Below are positions 61,993 through 64,000 of a stretch of DNA of 64,000 nt, one piece after another. Under the pieces are notes generated by a model. That model was given only the letters and a program-made list of their open reading frames with translations. It ran no database searches and was not told the origin of the DNA. Source of the stretch: CAVSWT01 sp963782985 (GTDB lineage Bacteria > Bacteroidota > Ignavibacteria > Ignavibacteriales > Ignavibacteriaceae); assembly GCA_963782985.1 (NCBI GenBank), contig CAWALU010000006.1, positions 248,001 through 312,000 on the forward strand. The letters are read 5' to 3'. How positions within the stretch are numbered: position 1 is the stretch's first letter; each line of letters opens with the position of its first letter. The translations under genes were made by a program, and so were the position numbers.

Positions 61993-62772
61993 CTAAACGT
62001 TATTGTGAGCAAACATATTTTTTGAGAAGGCTTCTCTAATATTATTATTTAAAGGATGAAGCTTTGCATAAGTATCAAGACAAATAGTGTACTTTGAAAC
62101 TGATTGTCTTATCAATCTATATTTTGTAACAGCATTCTGCAGCCACATCGGAAAACCCTTGCTGAATTTTATTTCAAGTATTGTATCATATCTCATTGCC
62201 GGCAGCAATTCGTTTTCATTAAACAAATCTGAAATTTTGGGGAAGGCGAAATACCTTAAATTTTTATCAAACGTAACTCTAACGCTGCTGTCAAATCTGC
62301 ATGCGTATGCTTCACGCTCATAAACAACCAACGTGGTGGGTCTTAATGATTTATGAAGATAATGATAAAAAAATTTTTTTCCGTCTTCGCAATAATTATC
62401 ATTTAAATCGCTGAACAAAACATAGTCTTCAACTTTACCCTTTTCTAAAAGCTCGTCTAAATTTTCATAATAAAGCGGCGAACGATTTTTTGAAATAAAA
62501 TTTTCATTCTTCCTTTTGATTTCCAGAAATATAACGTTCTTTCCGTTTTGAGTATTATAGCCTCTTATTCTAATTTTTTTTCTAATTTTTATTCCATCTA
62601 TTTTTTCATGATAATAGTCAAGCTTTCTATTATCAAAGTAAATGCTTCTTACCGTGTATTCTTTTTCTTTTCTCTCAACCGCATATTTGTCATAATTCAA
62701 AAAAGGGATAATATCAGCACGAAACTTTTCTAATTGTGTATTAGGAATAAGATATTTGTATTCTAATCGCAT
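61993..62772 (-). CDS. VTC-domain protein, probable polyphosphate polymerase
   Basis: 259 residues of the VTC catalytic tunnel fold. It shows MRLEYKYLIPN, VRSIYFDN, the basic KIRKKIRIRGYN, FLEIKRK and the later VVYEREAYA and DTILEIKFSKG. The conserved Arg/Lys residues line the tunnel that binds the polymer, and the Glu residues bind metal. In yeast Vtc4 this domain makes polyphosphate from ATP. It lies between an HlyD-like gene and DUF4956, so it is probably membrane associated through its partners. Confidence 0.93.
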   Translation of the reverse strand: MRLEYKYLIPNTQLEKFRADIIPFLNYDKYAVERKEKEYTVRSIYFDNRKLDYYHEKIDGIKIRKKIRIRGYNTQNGKNVIFLEIKRKNENFISKNRSPLYYENLDELLEKGKVEDYVLFSDLNDNYCEDGKKFFYHYLHKSLRPTTLVVYEREAYACRFDSSVRVTFDKNLRYFAFPKISDLFNENELLPAMRYDTILEIKFSKGFPMWLQNAVTKYRLIRQSVSKYTICLDTYAKLHPLNNNIREAFSKNMFAHNNV

Positions 62773-62778
62773 ATACTT

Positions 62779-63846
62779 TTAAAATAAATTGTGATTCATC
62801 ATTCGTTTAACATGTTCAAAAATAGTAATGTAGCCGCACTCAATTGTGCATCTTGCCAGCATATCCGTTAGTAGGCTCTTATCTTTAACACGTATGAAAG
62901 CCTTTCCATAAACCACGGGAGTTTTTGTAAGATAGTGAACTGAATTTCCAATTACCTTTAATTTTGCTTCTATTTTATTTTTTAGGAATGGTGATTCAAT
63001 TGTAATTAAGTCATCAACTTTAATATAATTTTTTTCCTGTAGTTTAATGGGAAGTAAAACAATAAATGAACTTGTATCGGAAATAATAAATAAAGTATCT
63101 CCCATAGTCATTTGATTAACAACGCCTGAAATAGGGGAAACCAGTTTGTCGTCCTTAAGTCTATTTTGCCAAATTGCTATTTCATTTTCATAAGAATTTA
63201 TTTGCTGTTTGATTAAATCTACCTGCTGATTTTTAGCGCCGCTCTGCGCTGATTTTAATTGTGCTTCAGCAATGCCGATTTCAATCTCGTTTAAAGCTGC
63301 AGTTCCGGCGGCGATTTCATATTCTTCCTGGGAAATTAGATTTGATTCATAAAGCGCCTTTTTTCTGCCGAGAATTTTTTTCTGTTCTTCAGCTTTTCTT
63401 GTTTGAAAAGCAAGATTCTCTTTTGCTTCATTAATAATAGATTCTTTTTCTCCGGAAACATTTAATTCAAGGTTTGCGCGTGCTACATTTAACTGACCTT
63501 TGAGTAAAATAATTTGTCTTTGGATTTCATTTGAAAAAATATATCCGATGGTATCGGCTTCATTAATAGAAGCGCCCATTGTAAAATGAGGAAGCATGGT
63601 AAATGAAACATCGTCGCCTCTTTCAAACTCACGTATGGAATAGTTTTTTACAATTCCAGTTCTTCTATTATTAAGCTGCGTTATTAGTTGTCCATTATTT
63701 CCCTTATAAACTACCCATTCGGATGCAGCATAAATTTTTCCCGGCATACTAATATGGTAGGGGAGTTTAACGATGAGTGAAATTATTGAAATTAAAATCA
63801 GCGCCCCTATTCCAACCAAAAGTTTTACTATAGTATTTGAAGACAT
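62779..63846 (-). CDS. HlyD-family membrane-fusion/efflux adaptor-like protein
   Basis: 355 residues. One N-terminal membrane helix (LVGIGALILISIISLIV), a split lipoyl-like domain (about 60-100 and 240-270: KLVSPISGVVNQMTMGDTL), a long coiled coil (about 115-230) and a beta-barrel C-terminus. It is the usual layout of periplasmic adaptors that link an inner-membrane pump to an outer-membrane channel, but no ABC or RND pump is in view. It is 6 bases from the VTC gene, so it is cotranscribed with it. Its start is 154 bases from the window edge; any pump may lie beyond. Confidence 0.9.
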   Translation of the reverse strand: MSSNTIVKLLVGIGALILISIISLIVKLPYHISMPGKIYAASEWVVYKGNNGQLITQLNNRRTGIVKNYSIREFERGDDVSFTMLPHFTMGASINEADTIGYIFSNEIQRQIILLKGQLNVARANLELNVSGEKESIINEAKENLAFQTRKAEEQKKILGRKKALYESNLISQEEYEIAAGTAALNEIEIGIAEAQLKSAQSGAKNQQVDLIKQQINSYENEIAIWQNRLKDDKLVSPISGVVNQMTMGDTLFIISDTSSFIVLLPIKLQEKNYIKVDDLITIESPFLKNKIEAKLKVIGNSVHYLTKTPVVYGKAFIRVKDKSLLTDMLARCTIECGYITIFEHVKRMMNHNLF

Positions 63847-64000
63847 TTAATCCAAAAATCATTTTAAGAAATTTATACTAAAATTTAACAATAATTTAAT
63901 AGAGTTAATTGAATTTTTTATAATCGAATAAATATATTTAGTGGTTTACCCTGTACTAATTATGTAAGAATGTTATCTGAAATTTTGCCTAGATAATAAA

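Overview
This window reads as a chromosomal segment from a low-GC member of the Bacteroidota/Chlorobiota assemblage, most like the Ignavibacteriales. That placement is an inference. It rests on a hybrid two-component regulator of the Bacteroidota type, a primary sigma factor without region 1.1, and the mix of accessory genes. Clear Shine-Dalgarno sequences precede many ribosomal genes, several with TTG or GTG starts; this is less usual in Bacteroidia proper. No phage, insertion sequence, CRISPR array or rRNA was found.

Layout. 1-5.1 kb (minus): the start of a secreted protein and a large hybrid sensor/AraC regulator, separated by a 352-bp gap with a 10-bp direct repeat at 21-bp spacing. 5.3-9.3 kb: a nitrosative/anaerobic-type cluster (two heme-copper-oxidase-like membrane proteins, a DUF59 protein, two DUF2249 proteins), divergent from a Crp/Fnr regulator; a perfect 12-bp palindrome lies between them. 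9.4-10.3 kb: tRNA-Tyr, -Gly, -Thr, rpmG and tRNA-Trp. A decayed tRNA-Thr copy lies where many bacteria keep a tuf gene. 10.3-41 kb: an almost unbroken information-processing block: secE-nusG-rplKAJL-rpoBC, rpsLG-fusA-tuf, the S10 and spc operons, secY-map-infA-rpmJ, and rpsMKD-rpoA-rplQ. A tRNA-Gln sits inside the spc operon between rplR and rpsE, and rplP carries a 1-base frameshift.

41-51.6 kb: engB, a GAF/degenerate-GGDEF membrane protein, phosphopentomutase, two microcompartment vertex (EutN/CcmL) genes, the primary sigma factor, an NlpC/P60 lipoprotein, a B12-dependent ribonucleotide reductase (minus) and an EVE protein. 51.7-56 kb: DUF4159 and a coiled-coil DUF4175 protein, separated by a dispersed-type inverted repeat. 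56.4-61.3 kb: a frameshifted cation-efflux gene, a type III polyketide synthase-methyltransferase-FAD reductase operon, and a short CDF-like protein. 61.3-63.8 kb (minus): an HlyD-like adaptor, a VTC polyphosphate-polymerase domain protein and a DUF4956 membrane protein.

Most of the window is housekeeping sequence. The least explained parts are the DUF2249/oxidase-like cluster, the orphan microcompartment vertex pair beside the sigma factor, the polyketide operon, and the HlyD-VTC-DUF4956 operon.
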